Part shown: positions 23,501 to 33,200 of the stretch, piece after piece
Layout of the letters: each line of letters starts with the position of its first letter
How positions within the stretch are numbered: the stretch's first letter is position 1
NCBI GenBank assembly: GCA_959347315.1
Contig: OY365806.1
Span: forward strand, 33,162,054-33,226,053
Length of the DNA stretch: 64,000 bases
From: Bimastos eiseni
Taxonomy: Eukaryota > Annelida > Clitellata > Crassiclitellata > Lumbricidae
Reading direction: 5' to 3'
Program-made: the position numbers and the translations under genes
Notes under the pieces: generated by a model
Databases searched by the model: none
Seen by the model: only the letters and a program-made list of their open reading frames with translations
Told to the model about the DNA's origin: nothing

Positions 23501-25625
23501 TTCTTTTATCTAATGGTTTTTCCATTGAAATTGCTTCTGTTTTCTGGCACTCAGGTATCTGGAAAGCCTACACCAAAGTCAACTCCAGTTATTGCTGCTG
23601 TCACCCCAACCGTTGACAAGAGGCTTATTGCCCCTCGTAGAGGTATTGAAACAAAATCTAGGAATACCTAGACATTAGGATTAGGCATCCTTCAGAGCCT
23701 AATGATTGTCTCTGTCTTCAAGATGTTTTGTTCTGTTAGGGCTGCTAGTTCTCTGATGTTGTTTAAGTCTATAACTATAACTAAATCCCATTTTTTCCAG
23801 AATGCTTATCATCTCTTGTGGTTTATGGATCCTGATGGATTTTGACTGAGTCTGTACAATTTAGGAATCAGTTTTAAATGGTGTAATTCGTTTTTATGAA
23901 ATGAATATTTAGACTAAAGTTCGAGGGACAGGGACGCTTCATCGTTTTCCATTAATTATGTTACATTGGTAATGTATCTATATTTGATATTTACATCTAT
24001 ATACAGCTCTCTAGGAACTTCTCAAAAGTATAAATTTATGGAAAGATTATGTTGCACAAATGTGCATTATGTTTCCATTACAGATAAAAAGATGAAACTT
24101 TTTGAAGATGAAACTGAACTGCCATCAGTGGACGGGTTTGCGGTTTGTAATTCACCAGTAATCAATCTGCTACAGTGAATAGGCTGGTTCCCACGACTTA
24201 GCTTTTGTGGGCGCTTTAGAAATGTTGAAATGTTGAGATTACGATTCACTCATAAAGTTATTAATTCATTTGTTCGTTTAATAATTAATTTCTTAATGCA
24301 ATCAACAAGTTGATTGTTCTTTAATTGCTTCCAATAATTCATTCAATGTTCATTCATACTTCAACTATAACTTATTCATCCATTTAATAGATTCATTTGA
24401 AGAATCATTTATTTCAGTAAATTTGTGAGTTTTATGTATTTTGATTTGCAGAGTGATCTTTTTACACCTCAGCGTGGCATTCTACGTCGATCGAACTCAG
24501 TTGCACGAAAGAGAACTGTGATGTTTGCCGCATCTCAGCAAAGTGACGATTCCTCATCCTGTGAACTCGTCTTTGTTCCTCCTGTAAGTCATTCAGCTTC
24601 AAATCGACGCAGTATAGTAGCCAAACTTGTAATACTGATTATTAGTCTGTTCAATTGTAATGTGTGTCGGATGTGTTATGTTTTTAGCAAGGTGGAGCTG
24701 GAGTGTTTGTGAGTAGACATCTTGTGAGAGGCAATACATAAATGCTTTGAATAAACAGAAAATGTGACAATATATAATGCTTCAAATAAATTATGAGACC
24801 TTCCATGATGAAACCAAATCTATAGATAAGAACTGCTTTCACCTTTCATGTTACCCTTTATGAGTCATTGCATAATTACATAATGCTCAAAATGGCCGTT
24901 TTCGGAACTTAAATGTATACGATTTGTCGTGTCATTTGTCCTGAGTTGATTTACCTTGACTTTGATTTGCTTTGACTTAACGCCATCGGCAATTGTAATA
25001 TTGATGCATAAGAAACGAACTTGATCGGCATATTGAATTTTGCCTCGCTTTTGTATGGCATTTTAAATTAACCACGCATTTCTGAAAATATTCCCATGAG
25101 CTGATAAATTGGGAGAAGAATGTTTTGTAGAAATTTCATAGGGTCTATCGCCAGAGCGTTCCGTTCATGAGCTATTGCGACTCAAAGAAAAACTTAATCT
25201 TTGGTTTACAGTTTAGATTGAGTAGTTTTAATTAATTACTAATTAGTTTAAAGATAAAAAGCATTACATAATGTTCAGCTAACCCATCCACCCACCCTGT
25301 AGCGTTTCATACTGTTTTGTAGCACCCCATCCACCACCCTCGAGCGTTGCGTAATTATGCAATGACCCCTTATCCATAGAGGTTGAACGTCCAAGAGGTA
25401 ACAATTTCTTTATATTTTTGGGAGCAGGTTAAGAGTCCCTGCTACAGACATGATGGAAACAAGAAGAAGGTACTCGAGAAGAATTCTAGCAAACCTGTCT
25501 ACAAGATAGCACCAATGAAGGAAAACAAGCTGCAGAAGAAGTTGAAGACAAGGGATCAGAAACCAGTGGAGTCGATCGCCTGGTTCGATTCCGATGCTGT
25601 CTTTGGGTTTGGTCCAGAAGATTAG
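2656..25625 (+). CDS. SYCP1: SYCP1-like synaptonemal complex protein 1 (5' partial), 22 exons
   Basis: Likely the transverse filament of the meiotic synaptonemal complex, a nuclear coiled-coil protein. Exons: 2656-2721, 5095-5153, 6026-6095, 6599-6672, 7525-7927, 8348-8391, 8609-8710, 9874-9987, 11999-12068, 12283-12344, 13009-13179, 13951-14020, 14380-14453, 14846-15040, 17909-17978, 18893-18966, 19984-20187, 22166-22390, 23555-23642, 24084-24142, 24452-24583, 25428-25625 (TAG). All have AG/GT borders and agree in phase, giving 873 residues. As I recall vertebrate SYCP1, the first exon (TRELCIGLKKF) fits its TRQVYMDLNNN segment, EKEFTLLISQL follows at nearly the same spacing, and exon 17 (YKKGCDDIVARKDRE) fits its HQYDKIVEERDSE. 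The C-terminal third turns basic, with KRTVMF before an acidic/serine stretch, as in SYCP1. It ends SIAWFDSDAVFGFGPED. Weakest sites: the 8710 donor and the 18893 acceptor. The N-terminus (roughly 190 residues) was not found. Another long coiled-coil protein remains possible. Confidence 0.75.
3400..4690 (+). pseudogene. Degenerate ORF of an unclassified repetitive (mobile-type) protein family
   Basis: Frame-shifting translation of the plus strand gives collinear protein-like pieces: DYRALLWSACRHHVPKVV near 3412, KRPRALHEAR near 3917-3946, LSKLTYSIMIICLFEQQIQDL-type sequence to about 4014, SSSAIRAFKLHLWYL near 4190-4240, ALNVVNDC near 4510-4540, then VLQVVEHDHKRWP near 4599-4637. Several stops and frameshifts separate them. 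From memory, proteins with a 'RWMAKxxYxxKxxLF' and 'LKVVNDxAERGVKL' pattern are multicopy in invertebrate genomes, but I cannot assign a transposon class. A 175-bp palindrome interrupts it at 3489-3663. An apparent exon-like piece at 3997-4050 belongs here, not to the SYCP1-like gene. Confidence 0.55.
3489..3663. mobile_element. Small palindromic MITE with 24-bp inverted repeats
   Basis: The 24-bp arm at 3489-3512 (CTTACAAGGCTTCGAAAGAA...) is exactly complementary to 3640-3663. The interior 3517-3605 matches, in reverse, about 6478-6575. It lies inside the degenerate ORF, so it inserted into an older element. Confidence 0.75.
5517..5572. repeat. (AG)n microsatellite
   Basis: About 55 bp of uninterrupted AG dinucleotides in an intron of the SYCP1-like gene. 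Confidence 0.98.
6478..6575 (-). repeat. Second copy of the interior of the 3.5-kb MITE
   Basis: The reverse complement aligns with 3517-3605 over about 90 bp, sharing a GGCC-flanked GCTCACAG-type block and TTTGATATAATAAT. It ends about 20 bp before the exon at 6599, so it sits close to a splice acceptor. Confidence 0.7.
7525..7927 (+). CDS. SYCP1: Largest coiled-coil exon of the SYCP1-like gene
   Basis: This 403-nt exon has an open frame throughout and is the most reliable single exon of the gene. It follows a TTTAG acceptor and ends in phase 1 before GTAATA. The product is almost entirely charged heptad-type sequence (for example KDKEILSLRTENLEKNEEF) without proline, as expected for a long parallel coiled coil. 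An ATG at 7555 is internal; the open frame continues upstream to the acceptor, so it need not be a start. Confidence 0.8.
10845..11235. repeat. Interspersed repeat with 'tatatagcgcccttc' core
   Basis: The core ACATTTATATAGCGCCCTTC near 10849-10870 recurs in diverged form near 8757, 12618 and 35657. The distal part (11110-11230) matches 1905-2000 inverted. The motif is common in many marine invertebrate genomes (recollection); the class is unknown. Confidence 0.5.
13340..13660 (-). mobile_element. LINE 3' ORF fragment
   Basis: The minus strand at 13598-13362 reads RTAMTQFWSFAPTGLE, then LAGNLTSSFFAILKTYFLSR, resembling the C-terminal 'RAFSVAGPRLWN...FRRLLKTHLF' region of CR1-like elements. 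The internal order is degraded. Confidence 0.5.
15414..16359. mobile_element. hAT-type MITE copy B, 946 bp, 8-bp target duplication
   Basis: Same family and orientation as the element at 598-1615: it starts CAGGGCTGTTAATATTG, ends GTTAGCTGCCCTG, and has the same TATCGCGATAC and GTATTGGTATT arrays at its ends and a shared middle (ACTACCGGGTATGTCAGC). It is flanked by perfect GCTCTGAG duplications at 15406-15413 and 16360-16367. Confidence 0.92.
16480..17060 (-). mobile_element. LINE reverse-transcriptase C-terminal fragment
   Basis: Read on the minus strand, pieces include a FGCEAWTIKKEQKR-type block, FENKCMRKLLRIAW, GHIVRQPKDSIENCVMLG, then SRSCGKPRICWFDNVMAWTG. These match the end of non-LTR polyproteins ('GCESWTL', 'RGRPRTRWLDNI'). 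Frameshifts and stops are present; it lies in an intron of the SYCP1-like gene. Confidence 0.75.
18175..18250 (+). repeat. Local tandem duplication
   Basis: AGTTAATTGGAAGCCAAATGG occurs twice about 40 bp apart (from about 18187 and 18228), with similar upstream flanks. Confidence 0.8.
19289..19352. repeat. Perfect 31-bp hairpin with a 2-nt loop
   Basis: The arm at 19289-19319 (TTTGGACATAAACTGGTGAG...) is exactly complementary to 19322-19352, separated by GT. A second hairpin overlaps at 19350-19379 (13-bp arms, 4-nt loop), and a third lies at 19531-19554 (11-bp arms, 2-nt loop). All are intronic. Confidence 0.95.
19984..20187 (+). CDS. SYCP1: SYCP1-like exon 17, diagnostic coiled-coil segment
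   Basis: A 68-codon phase-0 exon between TTTGCAG and GTACTG. It carries YKKGCDDIVARKDRETDEE followed by IESLKQK, then LTKLQLELNTYKMEN in the next exon. The order and spacing fit the vertebrate SYCP1 stretch around HQYDKIVEERDSELG and its following KKQLEIE coil. This is one of the two segments that decided the family call. Confidence 0.7.
20700..21990 (+). mobile_element. LINE (CR1/jockey-like) reverse transcriptase, degraded
   Basis: The plus strand shows the catalytic FADDM motif (IKFADDMYLPVGS) near 21270-21305, then LNPIKTREFIVFR near 21377-21412, a VLASCASPVYALRMLCSHG block near 21532-21588 and ASLAWWGFTLAHDSS near 21670-21716. These follow the order in non-LTR reverse transcriptases. 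Multiple frameshifts make it inactive; the upstream boundary is uncertain. Confidence 0.75.
22519..22545. repeat. Perfect 12-bp hairpin with a 3-nt loop
   Basis: TAGTACACATTT-CAT-AAATGTGTACTA forms a perfect inverted repeat in the intron after the 22166-22390 exon. Confidence 0.9.
22829..23155. mobile_element. MITE with 63-bp terminal inverted repeats
   Basis: The arm at 22829-22891 and the inverted arm at 23093-23155 match at 60 of 63 positions by my reading. Both encode the same accidental peptide (SVSSSENNVALRC), which explains the paired open frames. The outer ends may extend to about 22805 and 23172. No transposase is encoded. Confidence 0.85.
24183..24260. repeat. Interspersed repeat, three related copies
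   Basis: The block GGCTGGTTCCCACGACTTAG followed by GCTTTAGAAATGTTGA and GAGATTACGATT recurs in diverged form at about 31707-31785, and in part at about 19015-19050. Probably pieces of one transposon family. Confidence 0.5.
24452..25625 (+). CDS. SYCP1: SYCP1-like C-terminal tail (last two exons)
   Basis: Exon 24452-24583 encodes a basic, serine-rich piece with FTPQRGILRRSNSVARKR, a likely nuclear localisation and phosphorylation region, then DDSSSCELVF. Exon 25428-25625 is lysine-rich and ends in an aromatic/acidic tail, AWFDSDAVFGFGPED, before TAG. In vertebrates the basic SYCP1 C-terminus binds DNA and assembles end to end along chromosome axes; the same role here is inference. No clear AATAAA signal was seen shortly after the stop. 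Confidence 0.65.
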
Positions 25626-27286
25626 AGCCCAACAAGATTTTTATCTTGGAGCAGTTGGTTTGTGACTAGTTTAAATTGACCTAAATCCATGCAGAATGTC
25701 TAGGACTTTGAATAAGCAATAGTTGTCATGTTGTGTTGGCTGCTGTTAAAAATATTTTCAAGTCAGATAGATGCAAGAAAAGAAGTATTATTTTCTTTTC
25801 TAAATTCCTAGAATATTTACCAAGAATATTTACTTTACAGAAACGTTAATTTTCAGTTGTTAAGATTCAGTTGTTGAGCATATTTAAAATCATAAATTTA
25901 TTTACATATATTTATTCAAAGCTTACCTGCTATTAATTAAGTAAATTTATACAAGTGACAGGACGATTCAAAGAAGCATAACATTGGGTGAAGTGCACTG
26001 CTTGAAATGTAGAGAGAACATTAACATTCAGATGAAACAGCTGGCATGTGGAAATTGATTTTCTGCATAAAAACTAGACTCGAAAAAGATTTTGTGTGCA
26101 AAACACAGGTTTAATTGTATGCTGACAAAGCATACACTTTATGTTCAAGAAATACGACCTGAAAAAACTGACATGCTGTTTGTGAAAATGAATAGTTCTA
26201 CTGTACAGATTTCTAATGGGGAACAGTGGCTTGTTACCGCCAATATAGCACTAAGCAGCAAAATCATTCACACGAGAACCTCCCTAAATATTGCTTGCAC
26301 CATTATAACCAGAATTCTGACATAAGAAGCTCCAGAGATATATCTGGTCCAGTTAGCTACATTAGATTAGTTATGATCAGTTAGGTAGGCTACATTAGTC
26401 AGATTAGTTATGATCAGGTGCTGAACATGTCTTCCAGGCACATTGTTATGAAGAGGTTTTGATGTACCTACCCCAAAATGCTCTATGTCAGAAGCATATA
26501 CAATGTATACGACATCTCTCTGTACAAATCATTTCCTTCTGCATTACGCTCCAATCACTTGTCTGTAAACTGAATTCTGATACATTTACAGCAGAAACTC
26601 TACAGTGTGAGATTTTATTCTGCTGTAGTGCTATATTTGATATGAAACCAAGTTGCTATAAAAAACCGTGGTCTCTAGTCTCTACTCACAACATCATAAC
26701 AATTTGTAACTAAATGAAATTGGCAATCAAAACAAAACCAGGGTTCATTTTGGTTAAGTTAAATGATTTAAAATGATCGCTGATTTATTAGGTTTTTAGA
26801 ATGTCCTGCTGCTCAAAGTGTCTCAGTTAAATAATAATAATACGCAACATTTACAATTGTTGTCTAAAATCCCTGGCATATGCAGACATCATTCTGAGGT
26901 ATTCTGGTTAACAGTTACAATATTTATCACCTCTGCTGTAGAGCTTCAGCTTCATTGCCTATTCCAAACAGCAACAACCGAGCACTGTATTTTCAGTATC
27001 GAGATGTTCGTACTAATATGACACAACCTTGATGCACCACAAATCTTTTTCATGTTCAATCAAAATGCCATCTGTTTAGTAGACTACTTTTAATCAATCA
27101 CTCCTTAAGTCTTGAGGTTGTAGGAGCTTTCAGCTACATCTACAGACATTCTAGGCGCAAACAACATCTCTGCTCTGTACTGCGCAAATTTAAATGCTAA
27201 TTGGATCTGAATCATACAGATCAACTGTTCATTCATCAAACCATCACAAATGACTCGTGTATATATCCCAATGTTACAAACGTCAG
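25626..27286. other. Intergenic gap and 3' flanks of two convergent genes
   Basis: The SYCP1-like gene (plus) and the DUSP gene (minus) converge here, so both 3' UTRs should lie in this stretch. A 26-bp-scale tandem duplication (TTAGTTATGATCAG twice) occurs near 26342-26417. I see no further gene. Confidence 0.6.
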
Positions 27287-30200
27287 TCACGAGACTGGAA
27301 TCATTTCAAGACTATCAGTTGATGAAGGACTCTGAAACGAGTCAGGGTTTGTAGTTTGGCAACGAAGAAGGTGTTTATCAAGTCCAAGTGTCACTGGACT
27401 TGCTAAAACACTGATCAGGTATGATGGATGACGTCTGCAGTCGAAAAGAAAGCTCTGCTCACTAGAATTTCTTGCCTCACTTGGAACTGAACAGTTCAGA
27501 ATGTCCTCCAAACTTCGTGATTTTCTTGCCATTGCAACTTGTGGATATTCACCATTATCAGGTTCCCTGTTGTGAATAATCAGCATATCAACTGGTTGCG
27601 ATATTAAAGTTCCATCTGGCTGCTTTGATTCAACTGTTGTTAATGTTCCAAATGATTTGCTTGATTCAGGTGTCAAAATTCTGCATGGTTGGGTTTGTGG
27701 TCTCAAATTCCTATCAGGTAGAAATAACTTTTTGGGTCTCAATATCAAAGTCTCACATGACCGAATGATGTTGACTGGATGATTGGTCAAAGTTTTGCTC
27801 TTGTCATGCCTTGGTGGCTTCAAGATTTGATCTTCTTTCATAGGTGACAAGTTTTCTCTGAAACACAAGAGACATTTTTATATATAAATGAAGAAAAATG
27901 TCAGTCAACTTGTCAACTTTTTTGTGCCAACTAGACCCATTTCGTTTCTGTTGGTAGCACTACAAGATTATTGCCAATCCTAAGAGAGCTTAAAACAATT
28001 CAAAATCTTTTAACCAATGTGCTTAATAATATAAAAAATAGCCAGCCAGATAGAACAGCAGTTTCCCTGCCACCCAATATGCAGCACACGGACATGTGGG
28101 CTACAGATTCATTTGAAGTGGAAAGCACATTTCAAAAGTACCATTATAACAGCGGTTTTTGGGTTTCAATTTTGACAACGACAGAGAAAAGAAGCCACAT
28201 TTTGTAAGTCACAGTTAGGGCTGTCGCTAACGAGTAGTTTTGAAGTCGAGTACTCTGTCGAGTAGCTTAGCGAGTACTCGAGTACTCATTAATACCGGAT
28301 GTGCTTAATATAAGTTGCATGGCTTCTACTATATACTAAGTAGACCATAGCATCTAACTAAAGCTCTGGTGCACCAATGAAGTTAAATCTCCAATGTAGC
28401 AACTAACAAGTTACTAAACAACCAAAGAAACAGAAATTTTTGTTTTTTGTTACACAACAAAAAATAAAATATAGGCTACAGAAAGACTTTTGGAGTCGAG
28501 TACTCACGAGTGCTCGGGTACTCGTGGCAGTTCTAGTCACAGTGCAATGGACTATTGCAGTGACATGAATTTTGTCGATGACAATTGTGCACTAGACTTC
28601 AGTATAATTAGCAGCAAAGTGAGTGCAGCATGTTAAACACTGTAGACCTCTGAGCTGAAACTGATTTAATTTCCGTTAGTTTCATGTTTGTCCACTTATT
28701 TGCGGTGAATGGTCTGACTCGCTCAACTGCTGCTGAGTACTGAATAGATTAATTAAAATCCGAATGGATTGTAGCCTGTCTTTTAAAGTTGGGTTGTCAT
28801 CATATCGACTTTGACTTTAACCTGGTCAAAATGCAATATCTTTGTATCAGAACTAGACATGTGGTCTTGGGAGTGCTCATTGACGGAGAGATAGCTGATC
28901 AAGAGACTTGCTTCTACTAGCCTTGTCATTGTATCAATATTGCATTAGCTTTCATATAGCACTGCAACAACCTTGCTCAATTCCCTTGTCATGATTATGC
29001 CTGAACTATTGTAATTCCATCATGGCAGGCTTGCTGAAATTCAGGCTGTGCCAGCTCCAGTCTGTCCTAAATTGCGCCACGTGGCAATCTAACCAAATTC
29101 TCTCATAGCTCAGCATATATGAGGGATACGCTCCACTGGCTCACTTCAACAACAGAATAAAATTCAAGATCCTCCTTTGCCAGGTTTTGTTGTTTAGCTC
29201 TGCTTCTTAAACATGTAAGAGCTGTTTGTGCTGGGTTCAGTTCAGTCATGCAACCGCCCATGGAGATCTTCTAGTCAACACAAATGGATCGTGCACTCTT
29301 GTGCGTTGGTCCTTCCCTTTGGAACAATCGTCCAGCTCACATTCGAGCTGTCCCTTTAAACTCTGCTCAAGTTACTTTTCTAGCTATACAATTCACATTA
29401 ATATTTCACAGCACAGTACAGTATGTCGTAAAATGCGTTACATATTATTAGATACTACATACTAGTCTATAACAAGTTGGTATAAAGTCAGTTGAGAAGT
29501 CTAAACAACTTAATCAGCTGATGAGCATACAACTTAGTTGACTAAGTCAATAAGCCAGTTGCTAACTCTGCAAGTCAGTCAGTAACTCCCTGGTAACTGA
29601 CTATGGGGACCAAATTGTCTATATGTAAGGACTCCTCAAATGTGCAGCCAAGTTGAACAGTAAAGATTAGCCAGCTGTGTTATGACTGAGAGTCGTGTTA
29701 TTACTCGAAGCCTACGTTGCTTTGCTATTAATCATAGTGATCACTTATTAGCTACTTTGTAATGAGTTCAGGTGAGACATTCTTAAACAACATTATAAAA
29801 TCGTTCTGATACACTAATTAATTATAATCAGTTAATATTATAAATTGCTAAAAGATTACTTTCACTAAAATAGAAGCTGTGTTTTGTTACCTGTGCACTT
29901 GGGATTTGACCAATCGACATTGCATCTCCTCATCACAGCCCCTTCCTTCAGCTGGTTGTGATGATTCCTTGAGGCGCATGGAGCTTTCCTCCCCAACTGG
30001 AGATGGCAGAATGAACGATTGACTTTCACCTGGCATTAGTGCTCCCACCGCCCCCTTCCGACTCACCCCAGCCTTTGCTCCAAATGCAAAGCAGATACTG
30101 TTCGGTCTCATTAAGGGGCGCTTCATGCTTGTTCCCCACTGTCCCGCTTCGTCGATCCCGTGGTCATCTGTGCCGCTTTGGTCGCTCCGTGGGCGTTTGG

Positions 30201-33200
30201 TTGCACAGTGCTTTGGTCCTATCTTTGGGGACAGACCAGAGGTTATCACAGTCTTGTGGTTGTAGCTGTTAAGTGGAATGTCTGAGGGCAGATCAGTCAA
30301 AGATGATGATGGTTGTTCTCGGAGTGGACTGAGTTGGTTGAAGTTGAGTTTTGCGAGTTCTGTAGTTGGAGAAGTCAAAGTCATAGGGTGACTGAGAAAA
30401 CTGAGAGTTGACTGTTGACTTGATTCATCTTTCATCCGATCACAGAAGTTTACCGTGTGCTCTGTATTGGAAATCGATTCTTCATGGATTACTCTCGTTT
30501 CCACTGATACTCTGCCACGAAGCTGTTTCTCGTATTCGAACAGCTGACCGAGGAAGTTGAAGTTGGGCGATATGGTTGGTCTTTTGTCTTTTACATACCT
30601 GATGAAAAGTAAAGTCATGAAAAATAATAGTTATTTCATCTGAGCTAACCTGATGTCAAGCTTGCTATGTTTCAGTTATGCAGCTAAGGATGGAACCCAA
30701 TGACCAGATGAATTTAAATACTTAAGGATTCAAAACTAGTCTCTTATGCAGACTCGGACTGAATCAGAGAAATTTACATACTTAATGACCTTGAACTGAC
30801 CTGAATTACAAGCAAGTCTGGAACTATAGAAACTTCATGGTTACTAAGCAATATGGAAACTCAAGCCTGGAACCAGACAACTGACATACTTATTCGATAA
30901 TGTGCAACAAATAATGGGAACAAGACAATCTATCACAAACCTGTAGGCTTCATCCATCGACATTCCAAGTGAGTGCATCATGTAAGCAATGGCAAGAGTT
31001 GGTGAGCGCGAAACTCCAGCCAAGCAGTGCACCAATACACATCCATTCGCCTCACGCACTTTATCTGAAAGCAAACACAAAAAGTGCCACCTAGTGCCAA
31101 AGGCTGAACTTATACTAAACTAGCACTATGAAACTCGAAGGCAGAATAAAATTTTCAAGCAATCACTTCTGATCTAATCAGATATGGCTGTGCAAGACAT
31201 TTTTTATATATATTTATATACATGTATTGTATGTATAAAACTATAAATGCATGTAAGTGTATGCTTCAACATATTTATATGGCACATATCAAAAACCTCT
31301 GAAAATCACTGTATAGTCCAACATGTTATCATAATATCGCAGACAATAATCAAAGGACAATTCAAGCAAAATCCCAATCAATAAATAATAATCCATTGCA
31401 GAAGCCAGGATGAAATCTGATAGATCAGAGTCAACAGTAAACAAGGTTTCAGTGGTTATGCAAAGCCACAACATGCTATTAACTAGATTATGATTATGAT
31501 TCAGACAACTTTTTAAGAGGATATCCAACATGATTGAGACCATAAAAGGCACTTAAAAGGTGCTATATTAAGTGTTCTAAAACATATGTCTCAGACAACC
31601 CTTCTCAATAGGACCTCAATCCTTTCTTGGCTTAACCTTTGTTTCACAGAATAGTCATAGCTTGTACATTTTATGTTTTATGATTTTTTATGCAAGCAAA
31701 TTGCATTTGATTAAGCTGGTTCCAGCAACTTAGATTTATGGCAGCTGTAGAAATCTAGAGATCATAATTGAGTGATTCAGCAAATCAAGTGAATGAAGGA
31801 ATGAACAGATGACTGGATGGATAGATGAATGAATGAATTTGTGTGGAAAAGTGACTGACTTATTGAATGAGTTTGTGCTTTGGTGAATGGGTGAATTAGG
31901 GAAGAAGTAGGTGATTGTTGTACATTAATAAAGTTTTCACTTACCAAGAAACTGAAAAGCATCGTTGAAGAATGGAGAAAGTTTGTCAGAGTAACTGTCA
32001 TTAATTGGAATTCTGAGAAAATGCCCATCTTGAATGAAGGTTGGCCGAGGACCAGAAATGCTCACATTCAGCACATATGCAATCCCATTTTGCTGAAATG
32101 TTATCATATTCACATTACCATCATGTTACCAATGATGTAACATTACTTTCACTAGAGATCTTGTACTCGAGTGCAGTTTTTAAGCAAATGAACAACTGAT
32201 AGGCATTCACAAACACTTGGATAGGTTACCAGTTAGGCTTTTTGGACCTTTTGGCTGTCCTAGGCCACAGTACAGGATATTTCACAATGCCAAACACCCT
32301 GACGAAGGCGATCACTCTGACTTCTGGAAATGCAGTAAAACAGCTCTTGACAAACTGTATGAGCTAGTGTTTATAGCATTCAGTGCTACTAGCACACCTG
32401 TTGGAAGTAGGTTTAGCTATGGCATTTTAGTAATAAACTGCATATGAGTAGTAAGATGCTCACATTGCTCAAATTTCTAAAAGCGACTCTAAACGAGTGC
32501 ATGTCTTTTATGAGCTGTATTTTAAGACTTGGACTCGTGCTTGCATGTGAGACCAAAGTGCTTGTACTAGAACCTAAGTGCTTAAGCACTTCACATTACC
32601 ACCAAATTCACAATTTATCATCATCACTTTCAGCTTATTGTTACTTTTGGATAATTATTACATTCACGCGTCTCTTATTAGGTTGTAAATATCGATAAAT
32701 ACAATACAGTTAAATTACAGTCACATTCAGAATAGCACCACATTCACATCCCATTCATATTGATCAAACATACCATTTTATAAATCATATTCATGTTCCC
32801 ATCACATGAACATTTCCTGTAATGGTGTGTGCTATCCATCCCCCTTCTGATTTTGAAAGATGTCATATAGAAATCTAGAAACATTTTCTTTTATATTATT
32901 TACACATGCTCCTATTCATATGCATAGTCATTGCAAATTAGCTAAAAGTTCCACTCATGACAGCAAGAGACGCTGTGGTTAAAGACAGGGCTATGTTCAA
33001 GACCATACTCGTGATAAGAGCTTAGATATAACTATATACAATGTATACATACCATCATTGTTTCTTCGCAGTGAGCATCACCCTGAGATCCAAGGAATAG
33101 GTATGGAAGAATCTTAGTGGGACCAATGTTTGCCACAGGCAGACACGGCTGTGACAGCGAAACGTGATGTGATGTAGGATGGATGATGGAACGACTGCGA

